Shown: in pieces, positions 7,445-16,404 of the stretch
How positions within the stretch are numbered: position 1 is the first letter of the stretch
How the letters are laid out: the number at the start of each line of letters is the position of its first letter
From: an uncultured Ellagibacter sp.
GTDB taxonomy: Bacteria; Actinomycetota; Coriobacteriia; Coriobacteriales; Eggerthellaceae
Length of the DNA stretch: 21,972 nt
Assembly (NCBI GenBank): GCA_934654815.1
Contig: CAKUGU010000039.1
Span: forward strand, 1 to 21,972
Direction: 5' to 3'
Position numbers and translations under genes: made by a program
The notes under the pieces: model-generated
What the model was told of the DNA's origin: nothing
The model's database searches: none
Seen by the model: the letters and a program-made list of their open reading frames with translations, nothing else

Positions 7445-8287
7445 CTATCCCTTCAGATCGACGTTCTTCGTGTCGGTGATGAGCATGCATCCCGGCGCGT
7501 GCGTGATGGCCAGCGGCGGCTTGGAGTTCATGACCACAGCCTGAGGCGTCACGCCGCAGGCCCAGAACACGGGCACCTCGCCCTCGTGGATGTCGACGGG
7601 GTCGCCGAAGTCGGGCTTGCCGATGTCTTTGATGCCGATGACCGACGGGTCGCCGATGTGCAGCGGCGCGCCGTGCACCTTCGGGATGGCGCCCGAGATC
7701 TGCACCGCCTTCACCACCTGGTTATACGGGATGGGGCGCATCGACATGACGGTGTTGCCCGACATGGACCCCGCCGGCGTGCACGGCACGTTCGTCAGGT
7801 ACATGGAGACGTTTCTGCCCTGGGTGTTGTGGCGCATCTCGATGCCGGCTTCGATGAGCTCGCTTTCGAACGAGAACGAGCACCCGATGACGAACGACAC
7901 GAAATCGTCGCGCCAGTACGACGATACGTCGGTGACTTCGTCGACGAGCTTGCCGTACTCGTAGATGCGGTAGCGCGGGAAGTCGGTGGCGATGTCGCAG
8001 TCGGTGGCGCAGATGGTGGTTTCGCGGGCGCCGGTCTCGGTCACCTCGAGAAGCGGGCAGGGCTTGGGGTTGCGCTGGGCGAACAGGAGGAAGTCGTAGG
8101 CCTGTTCCTTCGGCAGCACGATGAGGTTCGCCTGCGCGTAACCGGGGCACAGCCCGCTCGTGGGGGCGGTGAAGTCGCCCTGACGGATAAGATGGCGCGC
8201 CTCGCGCGGCGTGGCGGAAAGCATCTGCTCCCACACGGCGTCCGCAACGCCTTCGGGTTTCTTCGGCGCCGGCATGCTGATTCCCAT
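7445..8287 (-). CDS. Putative hydro-lyase, DUF1445/YcsI (D-glutamate cyclase-like) family
   Basis: This 280-residue cytoplasmic protein has the conserved blocks of the family: [12 protein letters not shown] (about 48-59), [46 protein letters not shown] and [15 protein letters not shown] near the C-terminus. The length is close to the family's usual 260-290. B. subtilis YcsI is a member and sits beside ycsF and kipIA. The mammalian D-glutamate cyclase, which makes 5-oxo-D-proline and water from D-glutamate, contains the same domain. The placement next to 5-oxoprolinase genes therefore suggests a cyclisation or dehydration step that feeds or reverses 5-oxoproline opening; this is inference. The AGAGAGGAAG site just upstream supports the start. 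Confidence 0.9.
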   Translation of the reverse strand: MGISMPAPKKPEGVADAVWEQMLSATPREARHLIRQGDFTAPTSGLCPGYAQANLIVLPKEQAYDFLLFAQRNPKPCPLLEVTETGARETTICATDCDIATDFPRYRIYEYGKLVDEVTDVSSYWRDDFVSFVIGCSFSFESELIEAGIEMRHNTQGRNVSMYLTNVPCTPAGSMSGNTVMSMRPIPYNQVVKAVQISGAIPKVHGAPLHIGDPSVIGIKDIGKPDFGDPVDIHEGEVPVFWACGVTPQAVVMNSKPPLAITHAPGCMLITDTKNVDLKG

Positions 8288-8369
8288 GGTGCTTCCTCTC
8301 TCTTGCGGGCGGCGTCGGGGGTGCCCGCGCGCCGCTTCAGGTATGGTTGCGTGGTTGCAAAGAAGACGG

Positions 8370-8405
8370 CGGGGCGGCCAGGGGAAACAACCCCATGCCG
8401 CCCCG
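8370..8405 (-). terminator. Hairpin between accC and the hydro-lyase gene
   Basis: CGGGGCGGC (8370-8378) pairs with GCCGCCCCG (8397-8405), and an inner GGGG/CCCC pair surrounds AAACAA. A 2x2 internal mismatch separates the two helices. On the minus strand a pyrimidine-rich tail (GTCTTCTTTG) follows. It lies inside the putative operon, so it may be a partial terminator that lowers expression of the distal genes. Confidence 0.65.
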
Positions 8406-8413
8406 TGCGTTCC

Positions 8414-9763
<1,350 letters not shown>

Positions 9764-9776
9764 GGATGCCCGCCGC

Positions 9777-10331
9777 CTACGCGCCGGCTTCGGTGGTGAT
9801 GCGGAAGAGCACCTGGTCGTATTCGACCTGCGTGCCGTTCGCCGCGAGCACCTCGGTGACGACGCCGGGCGCCGGGGCCGTGATCTCGTTCATCATCTTC
9901 ATGGCCTCGACGATGGCGAGCGTCTGCCCGGTGAGCACTTCTTGACCCACCTTCACGAACGGCTCTTCGTCGGGGGAAGGCGACACGTAGAACGTGCCGA
10001 CGAGCGGGCTTTTCACGAGCGTGACGGAGTCGTCGTCGCCGGCAAGCGGCACGCTCTGCGCGCCCGAGGTGACGTCGTCGTGCTCGGAGCGCGCGTCGAG
10101 CAGCTTGCCCACGCGCTCGGCCATGAGCGGCAGCGCCGCCTGCGAAAGCGGGCCGCGGTTGCGCTCGAGCTCGATCTTCACCGTGCCGTCGTCGAAGCGC
10201 AGCGCCGACAGGTCGCCCTCGTCCATGAGCGCCATGAGCGAGCGGATGTCGCGGCTGCGCTCTTCGCGCAGGTCGGCGGCCTTTTTCTCTTCCGCGGTCG
10301 CGCCGTTGTTCTCGTCTGTGGTCTCAGCCAT
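9777..10331 (-). CDS. accB: Biotin carboxyl carrier protein (BCCP, AccB-type)
   Basis: This 184-residue protein carries the biotinylation motif VEAMKMMNEI with Lys145, in a C-terminal biotinyl domain (about 105-180). That domain includes the AccB-type insert SPLVGTFYVSPSPDEEP. The N-terminal part (about 25-60) resembles the usual AccB start (LMDEGDLSALRFDDGTVKIELER), and an acidic linker joins the two. The start is certain: AGGAGGAA directly precedes it and overlaps the end of pxpC eight bases upstream. Its tight position between pxpC and accC shows co-transcription with the 5-oxoprolinase genes. Confidence 0.95.
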   Translation of the reverse strand: MAETTDENNGATAEEKKAADLREERSRDIRSLMALMDEGDLSALRFDDGTVKIELERNRGPLSQAALPLMAERVGKLLDARSEHDDVTSGAQSVPLAGDDDSVTLVKSPLVGTFYVSPSPDEEPFVKVGQEVLTGQTLAIVEAMKMMNEITAPAPGVVTEVLAANGTQVEYDQVLFRITTEAGA

Positions 10332-10339
10332 TGTTCCTC

Positions 10340-11443
10340 CTATGCGTTATCGCCGGCATGCGCGGCGTGGGTTGCGTCTTCGAATTCTATCCAAAGCTTG
10401 TTTCCAGCGCTTTTCTTGGCCTGCGCCTCCAGGATCGGCGTGAGCCTTCGCGCGGTGCGGCGGGGCGAGATGCCCCCGTAGCACGGGCGCTTCACCATCT
10501 TCGCGAGCGCGCGCATGTGCTTGCGCTCGGCACGGTAGAGCTCCTGCGCCTCCTGCACGCTTATGCGCGTGAAGCGCACCGAGCGGCCCGGGCGGCACTG
10601 CACGAGCTTGGGGATGTCGACCGAGGCCACCGTGCCGATCTTGGCGTAGCCGCCGGTGGTTTGGCGGTCGGCGAGCATGATGATGGGGCGCCCGTGGTTG
10701 GGCACCTGCACGGCCCCGAGCGCGATGCCGTCGGAAATGATGTCCGACCCGTCGATCGTCTCGATTTCCGGGCCTTCCAGACGGAACCCCATGCGGTCGC
10801 TCTTCGAGGTGGTGGTGTAGGTCTCGCCGTAGAACGTGGCGACACCGTCTTCGGTGAACATGTCCTCTTGCGGGCCGGGAACGACGCGCAGCACGGTCTC
10901 GTCCTCGGTAAAGCCGTAGTAGTCGTCGGGCGGGACGGCGTGCGACCCGAGGTTGGCGATGAAGTCGACGGTCGGCGTGCGAAACGGCAGGTAGTCGCCC
11001 GAGGAAAGCGCACGTCCGTGCCAGCCGCCGATGCCGCATTTCAGGTTGGTCGACGTGCTCCCCATGACCCGGGGAACATCGATCGACCCGCCGGCGATGG
11101 CGAGATAGCCGTACACCCCGGTCTTCGGCGCGCCGAAGGCGAGCACCGACCCGCGGCGCACCATGAGCGCGCGGTACATCGGGGCGGGCTTGCCGTCGAT
11201 CGTGGGCGAGAAGTCGCCGCCCGTGATCGACACGAAGGTGTTGGTGGTGAAGCGGATGGTGGGCCCTGCCAGGCAGAACTCGAGCACGGGGGCGTTCTCG
11301 TCGTTGTCGAGGAGAAGGTTTGCCGTGCGCGCGGCCCGCTTGTCCATGACGCCCGACGGCGAGAAGCCGCTTCCGAGGTAGCCGCGTCGCCCGAGGTCCT
11401 GCACGGTGGTGCAGATGCCCGGCTTGTTGACGGTTGCGCCCAT
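10340..11443 (-). CDS. pxpC: 5-oxoprolinase subunit C (KipA / carboxyltransferase-like family)
   Basis: This 367-residue protein belongs to the KipA/PxpC family, often annotated as biotin-dependent carboxyltransferase because it resembles the C-terminal region of urea carboxylase. Typical blocks are ICTTVQDLGRRGYLGSGFSP near residues 10-29, SGVMDKRAARTANLLLDN, LEFCLAGP, YGYLAIAGGSIDVP and PNHGRPIIMLADRQTTGGYA. With PxpA and PxpB it makes the ATP-dependent 5-oxoprolinase. The gene starts two bases after the pxpB stop, with AAGGAGGAA inside the end of pxpB, so it is tightly coupled. The extra basic C-terminal tail (about 310-367) is longer than I expect for the family. Confidence 0.93.
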   Translation of the reverse strand: MGATVNKPGICTTVQDLGRRGYLGSGFSPSGVMDKRAARTANLLLDNDENAPVLEFCLAGPTIRFTTNTFVSITGGDFSPTIDGKPAPMYRALMVRRGSVLAFGAPKTGVYGYLAIAGGSIDVPRVMGSTSTNLKCGIGGWHGRALSSGDYLPFRTPTVDFIANLGSHAVPPDDYYGFTEDETVLRVVPGPQEDMFTEDGVATFYGETYTTTSKSDRMGFRLEGPEIETIDGSDIISDGIALGAVQVPNHGRPIIMLADRQTTGGYAKIGTVASVDIPKLVQCRPGRSVRFTRISVQEAQELYRAERKHMRALAKMVKRPCYGGISPRRTARRLTPILEAQAKKSAGNKLWIEFEDATHAAHAGDNA

Positions 11444-11445
11444 GG

Positions 11446-12177
11446 CTATTCCTCCTTCCCGTGTTCGGTTTCGACTACGTAGGTTCCCGTGTCGACCTGC
11501 GTTTCGATGCGGCTGTATTCCTGCGGCGTTATGGGAACGAAGCGCAGGTAGTCGCCGGCGGCGTAGAGGATGGGGCGCTCGCGGTCGGGGTCGTAGGGTC
11601 GCACCGGTGTGCGGCCGATGATGCGCCAGCCGCCCGGCGAGGCGAGCGGGTAGATGCCCGTCTGCGCGCCGCCGATGCCCACCGCTCCCGGCTCGATGCG
11701 CGTGCGCGGGACCGAAAGGCGCGGCGTGTGCAGGCGCTCGTCGAGCCCGCCGAGGTAGGCGAACCCGGGCAGGAAGCCGAGCATGTCGATGAGGTAGTCA
11801 TGCTCGGTGTGGATGCGCACCACTTCTTCTTCGGACACGCCGGCGTGCTCCGCGACGTCGGCCAAATCGGGCCCGAAGTCGCCTCCGTAGCACACGGGGA
11901 TCTTCACGATGCGGTGGACGGCGCCGCGGCTCGCCACGAGCCCGCGGAGCTTCCCGCGCACGCTCGCGCACAAGTCGTCGAAGCCGATGACGCACGGGTC
12001 GTACACGATCATGAGCGTGCAGAAGGTGGGGACGAGTTCCACGACGCCTTCGATCGGGTCCGTCTCGAGGGTTTGGGCGGCAGCGCGGATGATGCCGTTC
12101 GTCTCGACCGAGATGACGTGTGAGAATTCGAGGTTGATGGCCGAATCGCCGGCCACGGTTATGTCGAAACCTGCCAT
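11446..12177 (-). CDS. pxpB: 5-oxoprolinase subunit B (KipI / allophanate-hydrolase-like family)
   Basis: This 243-residue protein shows the family blocks VVELVPTFCTLMIVYDP (about 45-61), KIPVCYGGDFGPDLADVAEH, MLGFLPGFAYLGGLDERL, IEPGAVGIGGAQTGIYP and SPGGWRIIGRTPVRPYD. It is the B subunit of 5-oxoprolinase; B. subtilis KipI is a homologue known as an inhibitor of the sporulation kinase KinA. It appears to be the first gene of the minus-strand block, with the divergent TSUP gene 168 bases away. The ATG has only a weak purine tract (AGCAGGGA) before it. No IclR-type KipR regulator is present here, unlike in Bacillus. Confidence 0.94.
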   Translation of the reverse strand: MAGFDITVAGDSAINLEFSHVISVETNGIIRAAAQTLETDPIEGVVELVPTFCTLMIVYDPCVIGFDDLCASVRGKLRGLVASRGAVHRIVKIPVCYGGDFGPDLADVAEHAGVSEEEVVRIHTEHDYLIDMLGFLPGFAYLGGLDERLHTPRLSVPRTRIEPGAVGIGGAQTGIYPLASPGGWRIIGRTPVRPYDPDRERPILYAAGDYLRFVPITPQEYSRIETQVDTGTYVVETEHGKEE

Positions 12178-12345
12178 TGTCCCTGCTTTTCTTCGCTTTT
12201 GTCGGGTGGAGTGGTTGTCCCAGCGCTTTGCGCGGCGCCTTTACGCTACCCTGCGAGGTGAAACGAGTTGTCGCACTGGCAAGAATAGATGAGCTTGGGG
12301 GGCTTCGCCTCCGAGGCCGACGGTTTTCAAGGGATTTTAACATAG

Positions 12346-13059
12346 ATGGAAAAGGTGCTTTTCTCGGCGGCGTTCTTTGTTGCCTATACGATACAAGCGG
12401 TCACCGGGTTCGCGGGAAACATCTTCGCGATGCCCGTCGGCACGCACGTGATGGGGCTTTCGAGCTCGGTCGCGGTGCTCAACGCGATGGGGTTCTTCGC
12501 GTGCGGCCTTCTCGCGGTCATTAACTACAAGCATATCCACTGGCGTGAGCTCGCGAAGATGACGCTCGGCATGCTGCCGTTTTTAGCGCTCGGCATCTGG
12601 CTCGACACCGTGCTGCCGCTTCCGGTGCTCTTGCGCATCTACGGCGCGATCATCGTGTTCATCGGCTTGCGCAACCTGCTCTCGAAGCACCAGCGCTTCC
12701 TGCCGAAGTGGCTGCTCGCGGTTATCGTCGCGGCGGCGGGCCTCATCCAGGGCATGTTCGTGTCGGGTGGGGCGTTCCTCGTCATCTACGCCGTGCAGAA
12801 GATCAAGGACAAGCAGCAGTTCCGCGCCACCCTGTCGGCGCTGTGGGCCATCCTGAACTTCCTGTACGCGGCGCTCGCGCTCTACCAGGGACATTTCACG
12901 TCGGAAGTCGTCATGACGGTCGGCATCTGCATCCCGCTCGCGGTGATCGCGACGTTTTTGGGACAGGCGATCCAAAAACGCATCAGCCAGGAGAAGTTCT
13001 TGAAGCTCACCTACGTGCTGCTTCTGCTCGTCGGTGTCGTGCTTCTGGCCACGTCATAG
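12346..13059 (+). CDS. TSUP (TauE/SafE) family membrane permease
   Basis: This 237-residue protein has about eight hydrophobic helices and the repeat pattern of TSUP permeases. FVAYTIQAVTGFAGNIFAMP appears near the N-terminus, and the matching segment GLIQGMFVSGGAFLVIYAVQ begins the second half. The family carries sulfite, sulfoacetate, taurine-derived or other organic sulfonate anions across the inner membrane; which one here is unknown. AAGGGA at 12329-12334 is a ribosome site eleven bases from the ATG. It is transcribed away from pxpB, so shared control from the 168-bp spacer is possible. Confidence 0.85.
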   Translation: MEKVLFSAAFFVAYTIQAVTGFAGNIFAMPVGTHVMGLSSSVAVLNAMGFFACGLLAVINYKHIHWRELAKMTLGMLPFLALGIWLDTVLPLPVLLRIYGAIIVFIGLRNLLSKHQRFLPKWLLAVIVAAAGLIQGMFVSGGAFLVIYAVQKIKDKQQFRATLSALWAILNFLYAALALYQGHFTSEVVMTVGICIPLAVIATFLGQAIQKRISQEKFLKLTYVLLLLVGVVLLATS

Positions 13060-13140
13060 GGGCGTGGGAAAGTCACAGAGGCTGTCACGGATACCGGTAA
13101 AAACTCTGCTGCATTAGAGAACGATATAACAAATAATCAA

Positions 13141-13162
13141 AATTTCTATTGCAATAGAAATT
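13141..13162. promoter_or_regulatory. Operator-like palindrome 1
   Basis: A perfect 22-bp palindrome with arms AATTTCTATT and AATAGAAATT around GC. It overlaps the probable -35 box of the ATPase gene. Its centre lies 40 bp from that of the second copy, near four helical turns, so two dimers could bind the same face of the DNA. Confidence 0.75.
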
Positions 13163-13183
13163 CGTTATCTTAAACGCTATAAT
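13155..13183 (+). promoter_or_regulatory. Promoter of the ATPase gene
   Basis: A perfect -10 box TATAAT (13178-13183) lies 17 bases after TAGAAA (13155-13160), a four-of-six -35 box. The -35 lies inside the first palindrome and the -10 overlaps the start of the second, so a protein bound there should block transcription. Confidence 0.65.
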
Positions 13184-13202
13184 TTCTATTGTAATAGAAA
13201 TT
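13181..13202. promoter_or_regulatory. Operator-like palindrome 2
   Basis: The same 22-bp palindrome with centre GT instead of GC and identical 10-bp arms. It overlaps the -10 box and the predicted transcription start of the ATPase gene. Confidence 0.75.
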
Positions 13203-13221
13203 TTGATGAAAGATAGTTCCC

Positions 13222-14451
13222 ATGGAATACGTGCATCGTCCTGAATACGAGAACAAGCTCAAATCGCTTCGCGATACCGAGGAGGTAAAAGTGCTCGTAG
13301 GGGTTCGTCGTTGCGGCAAGTCGACTCTGCTTCAATGGCTTCGAAGCAGCCTCGTCGACGACGGGGTGCGGGCTTGCAATGTATTCTACCGACGCATGGA
13401 TTTGTTCGGCATGCCTGTGAATCCGGATGCCGATTGGCTGATAGGCGAGATATCGAAGGCTCTTGAAGAGAGCGATCCGAGCCAGCCGCTCTATGTGCTT
13501 CTCGACGAAATTCAGGACGTGAGCGGTTGGGAACGTGTTGTTCGCCAGCTTCATACGAGGCAGAATACCGATGTGTACATAACGGGATCGAATGCCTACA
13601 TCCTCTCCTCCGATCTCGCAACGCTCATCGGGGGGCGGTATCTGGAAGTGAAGGTGCAGCCGCTTTCCTTTTCGGAGTACCTCGATTTTTCCCGTCATTA
13701 TGGGCTGGCGTTCCAAAATGAGGACGCGGCGTTTGCCGAATATTTGCGCTACGGAGGCATGCCTGCGCTGTTCCATCTGAAAGATCGAGGCCAGGAGCAA
13801 ATCGCTCAGCTATTGAAAACGATATACGAGACGATCATCCTCAACGATGTGGTCGAGCGAACTCGAATCGGCGATGTCGGCTTGCTTTCAAAGCTCGTCC
13901 GCTACGTGTTTTCGACCTCGGGGTCGCTCTTTTCTGCGAATAAGATCGCGAACACATTGACAAGTTTCGGTCGCAAAACCCGCTTGGAGACAGTCGAGGC
14001 GTATCTGCGTGCGTTGATCGACGCTCTGATCCTTCATGAGTGCGAGCAAGTCGGCTTGGCGGGTAAGGACGTTCTCCGTCCGCAGCGTAAGTTCTATCCT
14101 GTCGATACGGGGCTAAGGAATTTAACAAGGGGATTCGTCTCGGGAGATGTAGGGTTTCAAATCGAAAACGTGGTCTGCAATGAGCTTTTGCGCCGCGGCT
14201 GGAAAGTTTCGGTCGGCTCTCTTCGCGCAGGGGAAGTCGACTTCGTTGCCGAACGTGTGCAATCTCGCGTTTATATGCAGGTGACCGAATCCCTTGTCGA
14301 TCAGGGCGTATACGAACGCGAAATCGCTCCGCTTCGGGCAATCGACGACTCATGGCCGAAATATATACTAACGGCCGATCGGCTTCGATGTGGAAGGACC
14401 GAAGAGGGGATCGCTATCGTGAACGTGATCGATTGGCTGCAGGAAAAGTAG
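13222..14451 (+). CDS. AAA-family ATPase with DUF4143 domain
   Basis: This 409-residue protein has a P-loop ATPase half and a nuclease-like half. Walker A is GVRRCGKST (27-35), Walker B YVLLDEIQ (91-98), and a sensor-like TGSNA is at 121-125. A winged-helix-like segment follows (about 230-285: LFSANKIANTLTSFGRKT). The DUF4143 C-terminus has a PD-(D/E)XK-like layout, with GEVDFVAE and YMQVTES at about 335-355. These ATPases are widespread, sporadic and poorly characterised; some may be toxin-, defence- or mobile-element-linked. The gene is lower in GC and richer in rare codons (ATA, CGA, AGG) than its neighbours, which suggests transfer. The weak ribosome site GAAAGA (13208-13213) precedes the ATG. 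The winged helix might bind the palindromes upstream; this is inference. Confidence 0.9.
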   Translation: MEYVHRPEYENKLKSLRDTEEVKVLVGVRRCGKSTLLQWLRSSLVDDGVRACNVFYRRMDLFGMPVNPDADWLIGEISKALEESDPSQPLYVLLDEIQDVSGWERVVRQLHTRQNTDVYITGSNAYILSSDLATLIGGRYLEVKVQPLSFSEYLDFSRHYGLAFQNEDAAFAEYLRYGGMPALFHLKDRGQEQIAQLLKTIYETIILNDVVERTRIGDVGLLSKLVRYVFSTSGSLFSANKIANTLTSFGRKTRLETVEAYLRALIDALILHECEQVGLAGKDVLRPQRKFYPVDTGLRNLTRGFVSGDVGFQIENVVCNELLRRGWKVSVGSLRAGEVDFVAERVQSRVYMQVTESLVDQGVYEREIAPLRAIDDSWPKYILTADRLRCGRTEEGIAIVNVIDWLQEK

Positions 14452-14452
14452 G

Positions 14453-14470
14453 GCGAAAGCGATCTTTCGC
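14453..14470 (+). terminator. Short hairpin after the ATPase gene
   Basis: GCGAAAG (14453-14459) and CTTTCGC (14464-14470) pair around CGAT right after the stop codon. There is no clear T-tract, so termination would be weak. Confidence 0.4.
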
Positions 14471-14507
14471 GGGAGAAACTTTTCCGCGAGCGGTGTTGCG
14501 TTAGTCG

Positions 14508-14513
14508 TACAAT
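14508..14513 (+). promoter_or_regulatory. Possible -10 box (TACAAT) for the stress protein gene
   Basis: TACAAT stands 36 bases before the ATG in the context CGTACAATAGG. No clear -35 box is present at 16-18 bases. A similar GTACAATAG string precedes the RarD gene. Confidence 0.35.
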
Positions 14514-14549
14514 AGGCGAAAAGACACGTATTCGTGGAAGGGGTCAATC

Positions 14550-14996
14550 ATGCCTACCATTCATCTGTACCCGCGTATCTTCGCGTCGCTCGATGGGGGA
14601 GCGACTCAGGAAGTCGTCGCCCGCCGCGCCGTCGCGATCGCTGAGGCGAACGAGGCCGACCTTCTGTTCGGCCACGTCGTCGATTCTGTTCCGTTCGAGG
14701 CGAACGGCGCCGATTTCGATGCGCTCTGCGAGTCGCGCAAGGAGCAGATCGAGCAGGATCTGGCCGATGTTTTCGAGGAGGCTCGCAACAGCCCGCACAT
14801 CAAGTCGGTCGAGCTGCGCGTCCGCGCCGGCCGCGTGACCGACACGCTCGCCGAGCAGCTCATCGAGCCGTTCCGCCCCGACCTCGTCATCTGCGGCGAG
14901 CGCGGCCTCACCAACATGCAGTACGCGTTCGTTGGAAGCGTCTCCAAGTTCCTCATCCGCACCGTCCGCTGCGACGTGCACGTCGTCAAGGCATAA
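14550..14996 (+). CDS. Universal stress protein, UspA family
   Basis: This 148-residue single-domain protein fits the Usp family. The ATP-binding signature G-x2-G-x9-G-S is present as GERG, nine residues, then GS near the C-terminus, followed by FLIRTVRCDVHVVKA. Such proteins form cytoplasmic dimers that often bind ATP and aid survival under stress or stalled growth. AAGGGG precedes the ATG at good spacing. The aminotransferase gene begins 24 bases after its stop, so the two are probably one transcript. Confidence 0.92.
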   Translation: MPTIHLYPRIFASLDGGATQEVVARRAVAIAEANEADLLFGHVVDSVPFEANGADFDALCESRKEQIEQDLADVFEEARNSPHIKSVELRVRAGRVTDTLAEQLIEPFRPDLVICGERGLTNMQYAFVGSVSKFLIRTVRCDVHVVKA

Positions 14997-15020
14997 TCGA
15001 AGGTAGTAAGAAGGGTTTTC

Positions 15021-16199
15021 ATGCTGAACAAACGAGCCACCGACCTCGGGTCCGCCCCTAACAAGATCCGCGAGCTGTTCGCGTACGGCCTTGCCCGCAA
15101 AGCTGAAATCGGCGAGGACAAGGTATTCGATTTCTCCATCGGTAATCCGAGCGTCCCGGCGCCCGACGCGGTCGCGTCGACCATCGCCGAGCTCATCAAG
15201 GAGCCGCCGTGCGCGCTTCACGGCTACACGCCGTCTCCTGGCGCCGACGGCCCGCGCCAGGCGGTGGCCGCCAACATTCGTCGCCGCTTCGGCATCGACG
15301 CCACGCCCGGGCAGGTTTACCTGACCGCGGGCGCCGCGGCGGGCCTTGCCATCTCCATCTACGCGATCACCAACCCCGGCGACGAGATCATGGTCGTGGC
15401 CCCGTACTTCCCCGAATACGCCGTGTGGACCGAAACCGCCGGCTGCACCTGCGTCGAGGTTCCCGCGCACGAGCCCGATTTCCAGATGGACATCGCCGCG
15501 ATGGAGGCCGCGATCACGCCGAAGACGGCGGGCGTCATCATCAACTCGCCGAACAACCCGGTGGGCGCGGTGTACACGCGCGAGAACATCGAGGCCCTCG
15601 CCGCGATGCTTTCCCGCAAGGAAGAGGAGTACGGGCACCCCATCTACATCATCAGCGACGAGCCGTACCGTGAGATCACCTACGGCGCCGACGTGCCCTA
15701 CGTCCCGTGCCTCTACAAGCACACGATCGTGTGCTATTCGTACTCGAAGTCACTGTCGCTGCCGGGCGAGCGCATCGGTTACATCTACGTGTCCGACCTC
15801 ATGGACAACGCGAAGGACGTCTACACCGCGGTGTGCGGCGCTGGGCGCGCGCTCGGTTTCATCTGCGCGTCGGTGCTGTTCCAGCGCGTGATGGAGCAGT
15901 GCGTGAACGAGCCGTCCGACGTGGAGGCGTACCGCGCGAACCGCGAGCTTCTGACGCAGGGCCTCTCCGAACTCGGTTATGAGTTCGTGGAGCCCGACGG
16001 CGCGTTCTACCTGTGGGTGAAGGCGCTCGAGCCCGACGACGAGGCGTTCTGCGAGAAGGCGAAGAAGCACGAGCTTCTGCTCGTTCCCGCGACGTGCTTC
16101 AAGTCGCACGGGTGGGTGCGCGTGAGCTACTGCGTGTCGGCCGATGTGATCAAGCGCTCGATGCCGGCGTTCAAAGCGCTCATGGAGGAATACAAGTAA
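15021..16199 (+). CDS. PLP-dependent aminotransferase, class I/II (aspartate aminotransferase-like)
   Basis: This 392-residue fold-type I enzyme moves an amino group between an amino acid and a 2-oxo acid. Visible catalytic features are SIGNPSVPAPD (39-49), the substrate and cofactor segment NSPNNPVG (175-182), ISDEPYREI (211-219, with Asp213 and Tyr216 facing PLP) and the Schiff-base Lys243 in SYSKSLSLPGERIGY, where Arg251 would hold the phosphate. Length and motifs fit the aspartate/aromatic aminotransferase group; the exact substrate is not evident. AAGAAGGG lies upstream of the ATG. A long hairpin terminator closes the unit. Confidence 0.92.
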   Translation: MLNKRATDLGSAPNKIRELFAYGLARKAEIGEDKVFDFSIGNPSVPAPDAVASTIAELIKEPPCALHGYTPSPGADGPRQAVAANIRRRFGIDATPGQVYLTAGAAAGLAISIYAITNPGDEIMVVAPYFPEYAVWTETAGCTCVEVPAHEPDFQMDIAAMEAAITPKTAGVIINSPNNPVGAVYTRENIEALAAMLSRKEEEYGHPIYIISDEPYREITYGADVPYVPCLYKHTIVCYSYSKSLSLPGERIGYIYVSDLMDNAKDVYTAVCGAGRALGFICASVLFQRVMEQCVNEPSDVEAYRANRELLTQGLSELGYEFVEPDGAFYLWVKALEPDDEAFCEKAKKHELLLVPATCFKSHGWVRVSYCVSADVIKRSMPAFKALMEEYK

Positions 16200-16232
16200 G
16201 CACAAGCAGACACCGCAAGCTGTCTCTTTGAG

Positions 16233-16283
16233 CCGAGGGGGTTTCGGGGCGCCTGTTTTCAGGCGTACCCGAAGCCCCCTCGG
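16233..16283 (+). terminator. Long hairpin terminator after the aminotransferase gene
   Basis: CCGAGGGGG (16233-16241) pairs with CCCCCTCGG (16275-16283). The helix continues inward through TTTCGGG/CCCGAAG and, after a small bulge, GCCTG-TTTT-CAGGC. A short TGTTTGA tail follows. It lies between converging genes. Confidence 0.85.
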
Positions 16284-16404
16284 TGTTTGATGGGGTGGGG
16301 AAGGACGCTTGCGATTGGATTGCGTGCGCGGCACACGGCGGCGGCGAGCGCAGGCGGTGCGGCGCGAGGGGCGTGCATGCGTGGTGGCGTGACGCAGGCC
16401 GCGT

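Larger units (their letters stand above)
13136..13207. repeat. Large inverted repeat made of two palindromes, 27-bp arms
   Basis: Bases 13136-13162 and 13181-13207 are inverted copies matching at 26 of 27 positions around an 18-bp centre. Each arm is itself built on a 22-bp palindrome. The whole element is AT-rich compared with its surroundings and sits directly upstream of the ATPase gene. Confidence 0.9.

Noticed and set aside
10331..11482. Open frame on the plus strand opposite pxpC (383 codons)
   Set aside because: It is a shadow of pxpC on the opposite strand, with no ribosome site and no recognisable motif.
13136..13207. Two similar palindromes considered as a CRISPR-like array
   Set aside because: There are only two copies, each fully palindromic, overlapping promoter boxes and without cas genes; an operator explains them better.
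14544..15722. Open frame on the minus strand opposite uspA and the aminotransferase
   Set aside because: It spans two well-supported genes and their spacer; the composition is that of an antisense shadow.
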